A stretch of DNA of 64,000 bases. Origin: Lysinibacillus fusiformis (GTDB taxonomy: Bacteria > Bacillota > Bacilli > Bacillales_A > Planococcaceae). Positions 54,801 through 62,558 of the stretch are shown here, in pieces. Under the pieces are notes generated by a model, which was given only the letters and a program-made list of their open reading frames with translations, searched no databases and was not told where the DNA came from. A program made the translations under genes and the position numbers. How positions within the stretch are numbered: the first letter of the stretch is position 1; each line of letters begins with the position of its first letter. Where the stretch lies: positions 806,001 through 870,000 of the forward strand of contig NZ_CP041696.1 of NCBI RefSeq assembly GCF_007362955.1. Reading direction: 5' to 3'.

Positions 54801-56921
54801 TTATTCTTTCAATTTTTTTGGCCAGAAACTCCATTTTCCTAATAACACGATAATAGCAGGGATGATGATTGGACGGACAAGGAATGTATCCACTAACACC
54901 CCTACAAATACTGCAAAACCAAATACACGTAATTCCATTACCGGTTGAGTTATTAAAACTGCAAAAGTTGCTGCTAATATTAAACCAGCAGATGAAATAA
55001 CACTACCCGTTTTTCCTACTCCCTCTATAACGGCTTCTTTAATTGGCAAGTGACGTTTTTCCTCACTTATACGAGACATGAGCATGATCGAATAATCGAC
55101 ACCGAGCGCCACGATAAAGACAAATGTATAGAGCGGAATACGATAGCTTACACCTGTGTAACCAAGTAAGTCCTGGAAAAAGAACACGGTAATCCCAAGA
55201 GCAGCACCAAATGATAATAGAATGGTAGCTATCATATAAATCGGTGCGAGAAGTGAACGCGTTTGGATAACAAGCATAACGGAAATTAATATCGTCATTA
55301 TCATGGCTACACGCCACTCATCTTCATGACTCACTGCACGAATATCAGTTTGCTGCGCTGTTTCACCTGCAAAATACAAATCTCCCTCAATATTTGCATG
55401 TGCTAGAATAGCATCAGCACGTTTACGGATTTGCTCCATATGATTATAGGCTGATTCTGAATACGGATTTTCATCTAGTACAACGTTTAGTTTTACAATG
55501 CTGGCATCCTTTTCAGCAACTGCATGACCTTGTGTCGTTACTTTTTCAATACCCACTTCTTCCTCTAAGACGCTTATCATATCCGCAATTTGTACCTCTG
55601 TTAATTCTTCTTTTGCGTCAACAATTGCCGTTGTAGGCGCAATTTCCCCAGGTGAAAAAGCTTTTTCCAGTTGCTTAAAACCCTGTACGGAAGACATTTC
55701 GGGTGGGAATGAATCTAGCAAATTAAATGTATACGTCATATGTTTCACCTGATACGTAAAAGCAAGTAAAATAACTAATACAGGTACCATGGCAAGAAGC
55801 GGCTTATTCGTAACAAATCGTGCCACTCGATGCCAAAAGCCTTCTTTCTCTACCTTTACTTTACGCTTAAGTGGATTGAATGGCCAAAAAGCCTTTTCCC
55901 CGGCAATTGCAAATAGTGCAGGGATTAATGTTAAACCAGCCACTAAAATAATAAGCACCGCTACTGCAAATACAGGTGCAAAAATTCGATAGGGTTCATA
56001 CACCGCAAAAAAAAGTGTCAGCATTCCCAACATCACAGTACCACCACTAAATACAATTGGCTCTGTGACAAATTTCACAGCATTTTTCATTGCTTCACTC
56101 GTAGTTAAACCCTTTTCTAATTCTTCACGGAAGCGAGCGAAAATCAGTAACGAATAATCCGTAACGACTGCAAACAGTAAAATCAGCATGATGGATAGTG
56201 CCTGGCTATCAATCGGGAATAAATCTGCTTTTCCCATCAATCCTAGTACTTTATCTACAATCGCATACGTGATACCCGCACCGATTAATGGAATGAATGC
56301 AGGTAATGGCGAGCGATAAATTACAATTAGCAACACCAATATGACAGCTACCGTTCCTAAAATCAGAACAACATCCGCTTTTGAGAACATCTCATACGTA
56401 TCTGCCACAATACCCGTTGGCCCTGTAAAGAACGTAGCAACGTTTGGCATTGCCTCTGCTGTTTTTGTTTTTAAGTCATCTAATTCTTTTTTGACCGCTT
56501 TCGATTCATTACCTTCCGGGAACACAACAGGCATAAAGAATGTTGTTTTATCTTCAGCAACAAACGATGTCCATGCCTGCTCTGGCATTTGCGATAAGGG
56601 TACAACCGTTAAATCATAATTTGATGAAGCCATCACCGCTTCTACCTTTGTCATATAATCCTTAATAGCACCGTTATCAAAACCTTGCTCATTATGCAAC
56701 ACAACAAATAATGGTAACCCTTCTGATGATGGATAATACTCCTTTATCATTTGTTGGGCTTGAATTGACAAGGCATCGTCTGGCAATCCTGCATTCTCAC
56801 TAGGAGAAGTCACTTCTTTTGCTCCTGGCGCAACACTTGACAGCACAATCATTACAAGTAACCATGCTAATAAAATGGCTAACCACCGTTTTTTCTCTGC
56901 AAGCTTTTTCATCTTATTCAC
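54801..56921 (-). CDS. MMPL/RND-family exporter
   Basis: A 706-residue protein of the MMPL (hydrophobe/amphiphile efflux) family with the duplicated plan: TM1, a large outer loop, then five helices, repeated. Motifs: ADVVLILGTVAVILVLLIVIYRSPLPAFIPL, FAVVTDYSLLIFARFREEL (first GxxxDY-type helix, here VVTDYS), and FIVALGVDYSIMLMSRISEE (second, proton-relay Asp-Tyr). B. subtilis YdfJ is a likely relative. AGAGGGGTG precedes the ATG. Immediately downstream of the ECF sigma/anti-sigma pair in the same direction, so it may be a target of that sigma factor. Substrate unknown. Confidence 0.88.
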   Translation of the reverse strand: MNKMKKLAEKKRWLAILLAWLLVMIVLSSVAPGAKEVTSPSENAGLPDDALSIQAQQMIKEYYPSSEGLPLFVVLHNEQGFDNGAIKDYMTKVEAVMASSNYDLTVVPLSQMPEQAWTSFVAEDKTTFFMPVVFPEGNESKAVKKELDDLKTKTAEAMPNVATFFTGPTGIVADTYEMFSKADVVLILGTVAVILVLLIVIYRSPLPAFIPLIGAGITYAIVDKVLGLMGKADLFPIDSQALSIMLILLFAVVTDYSLLIFARFREELEKGLTTSEAMKNAVKFVTEPIVFSGGTVMLGMLTLFFAVYEPYRIFAPVFAVAVLIILVAGLTLIPALFAIAGEKAFWPFNPLKRKVKVEKEGFWHRVARFVTNKPLLAMVPVLVILLAFTYQVKHMTYTFNLLDSFPPEMSSVQGFKQLEKAFSPGEIAPTTAIVDAKEELTEVQIADMISVLEEEVGIEKVTTQGHAVAEKDASIVKLNVVLDENPYSESAYNHMEQIRKRADAILAHANIEGDLYFAGETAQQTDIRAVSHEDEWRVAMIMTILISVMLVIQTRSLLAPIYMIATILLSFGAALGITVFFFQDLLGYTGVSYRIPLYTFVFIVALGVDYSIMLMSRISEEKRHLPIKEAVIEGVGKTGSVISSAGLILAATFAVLITQPVMELRVFGFAVFVGVLVDTFLVRPIIIPAIIVLLGKWSFWPKKLKE

Positions 56922-56961
56922 CCCTCTTTATTCTTTACATTCGCTATTGTAAAAGAGGAAA

Positions 56962-56978
56962 ATGAACTTTAGATGAAC
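56962..56978 (-). promoter_or_regulatory. Direct repeat before the MMPL gene
   Basis: Plus strand ATGAACTTTAGATGAAC: two ATGAAC units 11 bases apart, one helical turn, in the short gap between the anti-sigma and MMPL genes. Possible regulator site. Confidence 0.3.
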
Positions 56979-56996
56979 TAACTAACAACTTATATG

Positions 56997-57944
56997 TTAT
57001 ATAAACCCTATCAATATAAACCCCAAAAATAGTACTAATATTAACAGTCCCGAAATACTGGAAATATAATGTCTTTTTTCTTCTCGCCCGTAATAATAGT
57101 CAATGGCTGTATAAATTAGTAATGAAACAAAAATAAAAGTCATGTCAGCAGCAATATATATAATCCAGTTTTTTATCATCAATATCCACAATATGATGCT
57201 ATTGATGAAATGAACAATATACATGGTACGCCTATGACTTGTACTAACATATTTCGGCTCCTTTGGAATATTAAATTTTTTACGAACGATTCTTTCAGTA
57301 ATCTGCGCGACCAATATTAGAACTACTATAAAAATGGACGTGGGAATCCATGAATTATTAATAGTGCGATCTTCTTTAAAAGAAAAGGCAATAAATTCCG
57401 ATGCGACTTTCGTATCATTCACTTTGTAAAATACATTGGTTTTGCTATCGATAAAAGCTAATTGATCAACATTGAATAATATTTTTAGCTTAGCTGTTTG
57501 CTTATTGTCAAATTCAATCCAGATATCACGAAATGCACTATAACCATCATCCTTCTTAGATAAAACAGCCTTTTGAAGAACGTTTTCTAGTAACTCTGTT
57601 TCTAAACCCTTGTCATATTCTCTCTGACGTACAACCCAACCACTTCTACCAGCTTTAAATTGGCCATTTTCCCAGTTTTCTGCAATCGAAAATTGTTTTA
57701 TCTCTTCCTGTTTTGCTAAATCAACGATTGTTGCGAGATTAGATGCATTCTCTGATTTCCACGGACCAATTGCTATGAAAAAGAGTAATGTCAATGTAGC
57801 AGCAACCATAACAGTTGTATAGCGCCACCATCTGTTTTGCATACTTTGTTGCTGTGCTTTATGGAAAATACGTTCCTGCAATTGTTGCGTAAAACGCGGT
57901 GCTTCCCCAATCTCTTTATTTAGTTTGTCCTTAAAAGATGTCAT
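56997..57944 (-). CDS. Membrane protein, probable anti-sigma factor
   Basis: A 315-residue protein encoded right behind an ECF sigma gene, overlapping it by 14 bases with its own GGAGGTG ribosome site; such coupling is usual for sigma/anti-sigma pairs. A cytoplasmic N-terminal region (about 1-40) precedes TM1 (VMVAATLTLLFFIAIGP). An extracytoplasmic domain (about 65-205) and four more C-terminal helices follow (WIPTSIFIVVLILVAQI, IVHFINSIILWILMI, TFIFVSLLIYTAIDYY, LLILVLFLGFILIGFI). No zinc-binding HxxxCxxC motif is present, so it is not a ZAS anti-sigma. Function is inferred from context. Confidence 0.7.
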   Translation of the reverse strand: MTSFKDKLNKEIGEAPRFTQQLQERIFHKAQQQSMQNRWWRYTTVMVAATLTLLFFIAIGPWKSENASNLATIVDLAKQEEIKQFSIAENWENGQFKAGRSGWVVRQREYDKGLETELLENVLQKAVLSKKDDGYSAFRDIWIEFDNKQTAKLKILFNVDQLAFIDSKTNVFYKVNDTKVASEFIAFSFKEDRTINNSWIPTSIFIVVLILVAQITERIVRKKFNIPKEPKYVSTSHRRTMYIVHFINSIILWILMIKNWIIYIAADMTFIFVSLLIYTAIDYYYGREEKRHYISSISGLLILVLFLGFILIGFI

Positions 57945-58452
57945 CTACTAGCACCTCCCAATCACTTTGTTCGAGTTTCCCCTGTAGCATATGTCTTGCT
58001 CTGCGTAATCTTGTTTTAACTGTATTTTCGCTACAGGCAAGCACATCTGCTATTTCCCCCACTTTCAGTTCCTGATAATAATAAAGAATCAGCACTTCTC
58101 TATAAATAATTGGTAGCTCGAATAGAGCTGTTTTCAACATTATCCGCTCATCAGCTTCTATTAAATCCGATTCTGGCGTACGCTTGCTTGCCCCTATATT
58201 CAGCTTTTCAAATAATACATGGCGTTTATTTTTCCAACTTCGTAAATGATCATGACTCTTATGTACTGTAATTTTCACTAAATATGTTTTTAGCGATGCT
58301 CTTTGTTCAAAGCGATGCTGTTGACGATAATAGGCGAGAAATACATCTTGAACAATCTCTTCTGCAATCGTCCAGTCCTTCACATACAAATAAGCTACGC
58401 GCAGACAATATTCACCGTGTTCATCCATAATGACTGCTAAATGCTCACTCAA
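57931..58452 (-). CDS. ECF (sigma-70 family) sigma factor
   Basis: 173 residues with only region 2 (about 10-80: YLYVKDWTIAEEIVQDVFLAYYRQQHRF) and region 4 (about 115-165: LPIIYREVLILYYYQELKVGEIADVLACSENTVKTRLRRARHML), as in ECF sigma factors. The longer ATG frame to 58473 includes the ribosome site. AAAGGAGGTG sits five bases before TTG 58452, which I take as the start. The anti-sigma-like gene follows with overlap, then MMPL. The upstream sequence has an ECF-type promoter, so it probably controls itself. It is not a clear orthologue of SigW, X, M, V or Y. Confidence 0.88.
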   Translation of the reverse strand: MSEHLAVIMDEHGEYCLRVAYLYVKDWTIAEEIVQDVFLAYYRQQHRFEQRASLKTYLVKITVHKSHDHLRSWKNKRHVLFEKLNIGASKRTPESDLIEADERIMLKTALFELPIIYREVLILYYYQELKVGEIADVLACSENTVKTRLRRARHMLQGKLEQSDWEVLVDDIF

Positions 58453-58483
58453 ACAAACACCTCCTTTTTCCATTCACTCTATA

Positions 58484-58510
58484 GTCGTCAAGAATCTTCA
58501 ATTGGTTTCA
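58484..58510 (-). promoter_or_regulatory. ECF-type autoregulatory promoter
   Basis: Minus strand TGAAAC (58510-58505), 17 bases, CGAC (58487-58484). B. subtilis ECF promoters use TGAAAC/TGTAAC with 16-17 bases to CGTC/CGAC. It is correctly placed just ahead of the sigma gene. Confidence 0.65.
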
Positions 58511-58518
58511 GTATTAAG

Positions 58519-58547
58519 AAAAAAGCGCCCAAATATTGGACGCTTTT
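58519..58547 (-). terminator. Terminator upstream of the sigma gene
   Basis: Minus strand AAAAGCGTCCAA and TTGGGCGCTTTT with a three-base loop and further T. It insulates the sigma operon from the region to the right. Confidence 0.75.
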
Positions 58548-58617
58548 CTTAAAATATCTTGCCGAACTTTCAAAATAGCGTGGTATATGGACAATAATAA
58601 CTGTTTTATATGCCATA

Positions 58618-58746
58618 CTATTTGAAACTTTCCATTGGTTTAAAGTAACATCCTTCATTAATAAAATGATTAATTGCAGCAAACAATTCTTTTGAATTTG
58701 TTTCTAACTCATCTATTGCAGACTCTAAATCATCGACTATCACCAT
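58618..58746 (-). CDS. Possible 42-residue small protein
   Basis: Open frame MVIVDDLESAIDELETNSKE and on to NEGCYFKPMESFK, acidic and helical at the start. It is followed by a terminator at 58519-58547. There is no clear ribosome site and I recognise no family. The frame stays open upstream for ten codons without ATG, so it may be the relic of a longer gene. Rest of the gap to leuS holds only the leuS terminator. Confidence 0.3.
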   Translation of the reverse strand: MVIVDDLESAIDELETNSKELFAAINHFINEGCYFKPMESFK

Positions 58747-58892
58747 TTTTGATTTGAAGCTTATACTACACTTTCAACACGATTCGCGTTCACGATGCTT
58801 GTCACACTTGTCTACATTTCTTCTAATGTCAGGTTTTAAAATTTAATACGCATATGTAATCTTTCCTATAACCTACACAAATCAACATAAAA

Positions 58893-58933
58893 GAACTGAG
58901 TCATACGCTTATCATAAGCATATAACTCAGTTC
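58893..58933 (-). terminator. Terminator of leuS
   Basis: GAACTGAGTCATACGCTTA and TAAGCATATAACTCAGTTC pair with two mismatches; TTTTATG follows on the minus strand. Confidence 0.75.
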
Positions 58934-58944
58934 CCATAAATTCT

Positions 58945-61362
58945 TTATTTTACTACGATATTCACAAGCTTACCTGGAATAACAATTACTTTTACTAAGT
59001 TCTTGCCAGCCATATATTCTTGTACTTTCTCGTCTGCTAGTGCGACTTTTTCAATATCTTCTTTTGAAGCATCTTTTGATACAATAATTTTAGCACGTAC
59101 TTTACCCGCTACTTGCACAGCTACTTCTACTTCGTCATCAACTAATTTTGACTCATCGTATGTTGGCCATTCTTTGTAAGAAATGGAGCCCTCGTGTCCA
59201 AGCAATTGCCATAATTCTTCTGCAACGTGAGGAACCATTGGTGCAAGCATCTTCACAAAGCCTTCTGCGTAAGCTGTTGGTACTACATCTACTTTATAAC
59301 AATCATTAATGAATACCATCATTTGTGAAATAGCCGTATTAAAGCGAATACCTTCGTAGTCTTCCGTCACTTTTTTCACAGTTTGGTGGTATGATTTTTC
59401 AAGTGTCTTATCCTCAGAAGCTTGAACCTTCGCTGCTAATGTTCCTTCTTCTTCATTGACAAATAGACGCCAAATACGGTCTAAGAAACGACGAGCCCCA
59501 TCTAATCCATTTGTTGACCACGCAACAGAGGCCTCAAGTGGACCCATGAACATTTCATATAGACGTAATGTATCTGCACCGTGAGAAGCAATGATTTCAT
59601 CTGGATTTACGACATTGCCTTTTGATTTAGACATTTTTTCGTTACCTTCACCAAGAATCATCCCTTGGTTGAATAATTTTTGGAATGGTTCCTTCGTGTG
59701 TACCACACCTAAATCGTATAGAACTTTATGCCAGAAGCGTGCGTATAGTAAATGCAGTACTGCATGTTCTGCTCCACCGATATAAATATCGACTGGTAAC
59801 CAGCGTTTTAGTAACTCTGGATCTGCAATTGCTTCCGTATTGTTCGGATCAATATAGCGTAGGAAATACCAACTCGAACCTGCCCATTGTGGCATTGTAT
59901 TCGTTTCACGACGCCCCTTCTTACCTGTTTCTGGATCTACAACATTTACCCAATCTGTAATGTTGGCAAGCGGTGATTCACCTGTGCCTGAAGGGCGAAT
60001 ATTATCTGTTTTCGGTAGCATTAATGGTAATTCAGATTCTGGTACTGGAGTCGTTGTACCATCTTCCCAATGAATCATTGGAATTGGTTCACCCCAATAA
60101 CGTTGGCGAGAGAATAACCAGTCACGTAGACGATAAGAAATTTTCTTCTCACCCACACCTTTTTCTTCTAACCATTCGATTGCTTTGGCGATTGCCTCCA
60201 CTTTCCCAAGACCATCTAGGAAACCAGAGTTAATATGTTGACCGTCGCCAGTGAATGCTTCATTTTCGATGTCTCCACCTTCAAGCACTGCTTTAATGTC
60301 TAAACCAAATTCCTTGGCGAATTCATAGTCACGTTCATCATGTGCAGGAACCGCCATAATTGCACCTGTACCGTATGTAGCAAGTACATAATCAGCAATC
60401 CAAATTGGCATTTTCTCGCCATTTACTGGGTTTACTGCATAAGCTCCAGTAAAGACGCCCGTTTTTTCTTTCGCTAAATCTGTACGCTCTAAATCAGATT
60501 TTAGTTTTACTTTATCTAGGTATGCTTCAACCGCTACTTTTTGATCAGCTGATGTAATTTGTGCTACTAATTTGTGTTCTGGCGCTAATACTGCATAAGT
60601 TGCACCGAATAATGTATCTGGACGTGTTGTAAAGACAGTAAAGTTTTTGTCTGTACCATCAATGTCAAAAGTTACTTCTGCTCCTTCTGAACGACCAATC
60701 CAGTTACGTTGCATATCTTTGATTGATTCTGGCCAGTCTACATCTTCTAGGTCATCGATTAAACGGTCTGCATAAGCAGTAATTTTCAGCATCCATTGTT
60801 TCATTGGACGACGTTCTACTGGGTGACTACCACGCTCTGATTTCCCATCAATGACTTCTTCGTTCGCAAGTACTGTTCCTAATGCTGGGCACCAGTTTAC
60901 AGCCACTTCATCTACATATGCTAAACCTTTATTATAGAGTTGAATGAAAATCCATTGTGTCCATTTGTAGTATTCTGGATCAGTTGTGTTAATCTCTCGA
61001 TCCCAGTCATAGCTAAAACCTAATTCTTGAATTTGACGCTTGAACGTTGCAATATTTTTTGCAGTAAATTCAGCTGGGTCATTTCCTGTATCTAGTGCAT
61101 ATTGTTCTGCTGGTAATCCAAATGCATCCCAACCCATTGGATGTAAAACATTATAGCCTTGCATACGCTTGTAACGAGAAAGGATATCTGTGGCTGTATA
61201 ACCTTCGGGATGCCCTACATGAAGCCCTGCGCCTGATGGATATGGGAACATGTCTAATGCATAAAACTTCGGTTTGTCCGTTTCATTTTCCGTTTTAAAT
61301 GTTTTGTTGTCGGCCCAATATTGCTGCCATTTTTTTTCGATTTGTTGGTGAATAAAACTCAC
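58945..61362 (-). CDS. leuS: Leucyl-tRNA synthetase
   Basis: Charges tRNA-Leu. Class I signatures: [19 protein letters not shown] (HIGH motif as HVGH), [16 protein letters not shown] (KMSKS), the CP1 editing domain ([36 protein letters not shown]) and the C-terminal domain ending LVNIVVK. The open frame is longer, but AAAGGAGG seven bases before GTG 61362 sets the start, giving 805 residues starting [16 protein letters not shown], in line with B. subtilis LeuS (804). Expression is controlled by a leucine T-box in the leader. Confidence 0.96.
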   Translation of the reverse strand: MSFIHQQIEKKWQQYWADNKTFKTENETDKPKFYALDMFPYPSGAGLHVGHPEGYTATDILSRYKRMQGYNVLHPMGWDAFGLPAEQYALDTGNDPAEFTAKNIATFKRQIQELGFSYDWDREINTTDPEYYKWTQWIFIQLYNKGLAYVDEVAVNWCPALGTVLANEEVIDGKSERGSHPVERRPMKQWMLKITAYADRLIDDLEDVDWPESIKDMQRNWIGRSEGAEVTFDIDGTDKNFTVFTTRPDTLFGATYAVLAPEHKLVAQITSADQKVAVEAYLDKVKLKSDLERTDLAKEKTGVFTGAYAVNPVNGEKMPIWIADYVLATYGTGAIMAVPAHDERDYEFAKEFGLDIKAVLEGGDIENEAFTGDGQHINSGFLDGLGKVEAIAKAIEWLEEKGVGEKKISYRLRDWLFSRQRYWGEPIPMIHWEDGTTTPVPESELPLMLPKTDNIRPSGTGESPLANITDWVNVVDPETGKKGRRETNTMPQWAGSSWYFLRYIDPNNTEAIADPELLKRWLPVDIYIGGAEHAVLHLLYARFWHKVLYDLGVVHTKEPFQKLFNQGMILGEGNEKMSKSKGNVVNPDEIIASHGADTLRLYEMFMGPLEASVAWSTNGLDGARRFLDRIWRLFVNEEEGTLAAKVQASEDKTLEKSYHQTVKKVTEDYEGIRFNTAISQMMVFINDCYKVDVVPTAYAEGFVKMLAPMVPHVAEELWQLLGHEGSISYKEWPTYDESKLVDDEVEVAVQVAGKVRAKIIVSKDASKEDIEKVALADEKVQEYMAGKNLVKVIVIPGKLVNIVVK

Positions 61363-61423
61363 GTTATTTCCTCCTTTTATATGTGTTTTGTTACTTACTG
61401 TTATAATTGACAAAATATTTAAA

Positions 61424-61625
61424 AAATAAAAAAACTCGCCCCTTCCTTTGTTAGAAAGGGACGAGAGAATTCGTATCTCCCGCGGTACCACCCAAATTAG
61501 TGATCACACTCGGCTCAAGCTTCCTTAACGCGGAAGGGACGGCACACGTGGATGTCACGCGAGCAGACTCAGCAGGCGAGTTCAATTTGCTTTCTTACTA
61601 GCTTCCACCACCCGCTAGCTCTCTA
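61424..61625 (-). promoter_or_regulatory. Leucine-responsive T-box leader of leuS
   Basis: On the minus strand the transcript has an AGAGAGC / GGTGGAAGC stem I base. A candidate CTC (Leu) specifier lies in GAACTCGCC (61580-61578). The antiterminator T-box core is TGGGTGGTACCGCGGG (61494-61479), and the terminator CTCGTCCCTTTC / GAAGGGGCGAG is followed by seven T (ending near 61426). Uncharged tRNA-Leu pairs with the T-box and allows leuS expression. Confidence 0.92.
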
Positions 61626-61679
61626 AAAAGAATGACAAATCTACTATTCCTCATCACTGTCTTTACATGTATTGCATTT

Positions 61680-61708
61680 ATTCTAATGGAAAGATCTAAA
61701 AAGCACAA
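61680..61708 (-). promoter_or_regulatory. Promoter of the leuS T-box transcript
   Basis: Minus strand TTGTGC (61708-61703), 17 bases, TAGAAT (61685-61680). The end of the RAYT element lies only 11 bases upstream of the -35. Confidence 0.6.
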
Positions 61709-61913
61709 GTATCTTTTGGTGCCTGGCACGCACACAATTCACACACAATTTGCGAAAAAAATTTTTAAAAGGTTTTTTTATTAGGGAAATCAAGATTCAC
61801 CTTGTTTTTCTATCATCAAAATGAAAATATTAATTACTTTTAAAACATGTGTGTATTTGACGAGATTTGTCATCATTTTTATGCTTAAGAAAACTTTTTA
61901 GGAGGGAAGGTCT

Positions 61914-62483
61914 ATGGCTAGAAAAAAACGTCAGTGGTCTCCGCATCATTACAATCATGTGGTGATGCGTGGTAACAATCGCCAAATTATTTTTAACAAC
62001 GCTGCTGATTACCAAGCGTTTTTTCGTGTTTTGCAATATGCCCATCAAAAATATACATTTAGCATCGTCGCTTATTGCATTATGTCAAATCACTATCATC
62101 TGCTTATTCGTTCATCTGAAGTGCCTTTAGGGAAAGTTATGGCAATCATCAACCGCCGTTACAGTGATTACTTCCACAAGAAACATCAATATACTGGACA
62201 GCTTTACGAACGTCGATATTTCGCAGAGCTTGTTCCCTCACCGATAGGCATGCTCACCGTAAGTCGTTACATTCATCGCAACCCCATCTCAACAAAGATG
62301 CCCATTGTTGAAAAGATGGAGCACTATCCCTACAGTTCCTATCACCACTATAAGCACGATAGTCCATCGCTCTACTCATTTCTTGATACAACCTTACTAA
62401 GAACCTATTTATCTCAAATCTCACCGCTACGCTCACAATCCTATTGCCATTATTGTGAGGAAGAACAAATTGAGCAACTGTAG
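61914..62483 (+). CDS. REP-associated tyrosine transposase (RAYT, Y1_Tnp)
   Basis: An HUH-type single-strand DNA nuclease related to IS200/IS605 TnpA. The histidine pair is in CIMSNHYHLLI (His60 and His62) and the likely catalytic tyrosine is Tyr119 in VSRYIHRNP. The N-terminal WSPHHYNHVVMRGNNRQIIF and the GQLYERRYFAELV segment also fit RAYT. 189 residues, intact. AGGAGGG precedes the ATG. It is flanked by GTGCCTGGCAC palindromes that it presumably recognises. RAYTs are usually single-copy and domesticated; whether this one still moves is unknown. Confidence 0.9.
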   Translation: MARKKRQWSPHHYNHVVMRGNNRQIIFNNAADYQAFFRVLQYAHQKYTFSIVAYCIMSNHYHLLIRSSEVPLGKVMAIINRRYSDYFHKKHQYTGQLYERRYFAELVPSPIGMLTVSRYIHRNPISTKMPIVEKMEHYPYSSYHHYKHDSPSLYSFLDTTLLRTYLSQISPLRSQSYCHYCEEEQIEQL

Positions 62484-62493
62484 CACGGAACAT

Positions 62494-62537
62494 GAAAAAA
62501 CTCCGTACGAGGATTTCCATCATACGGAGCTTTTTTA
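62494..62537 (+). terminator. Terminator of the RAYT gene
   Basis: CTCCGTA and TACGGAG with A run before and CTTTTTTA after; it would also work on the minus strand behind sulP. Confidence 0.75.
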
Positions 62538-62558
62538 AATTGTAGTGAATTGTCAGAA

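Noticed and set aside
58488-58682. 64-codon frame upstream of the sigma gene
   Set aside because: It runs through a terminator hairpin and the ECF promoter, and has no ribosome site.
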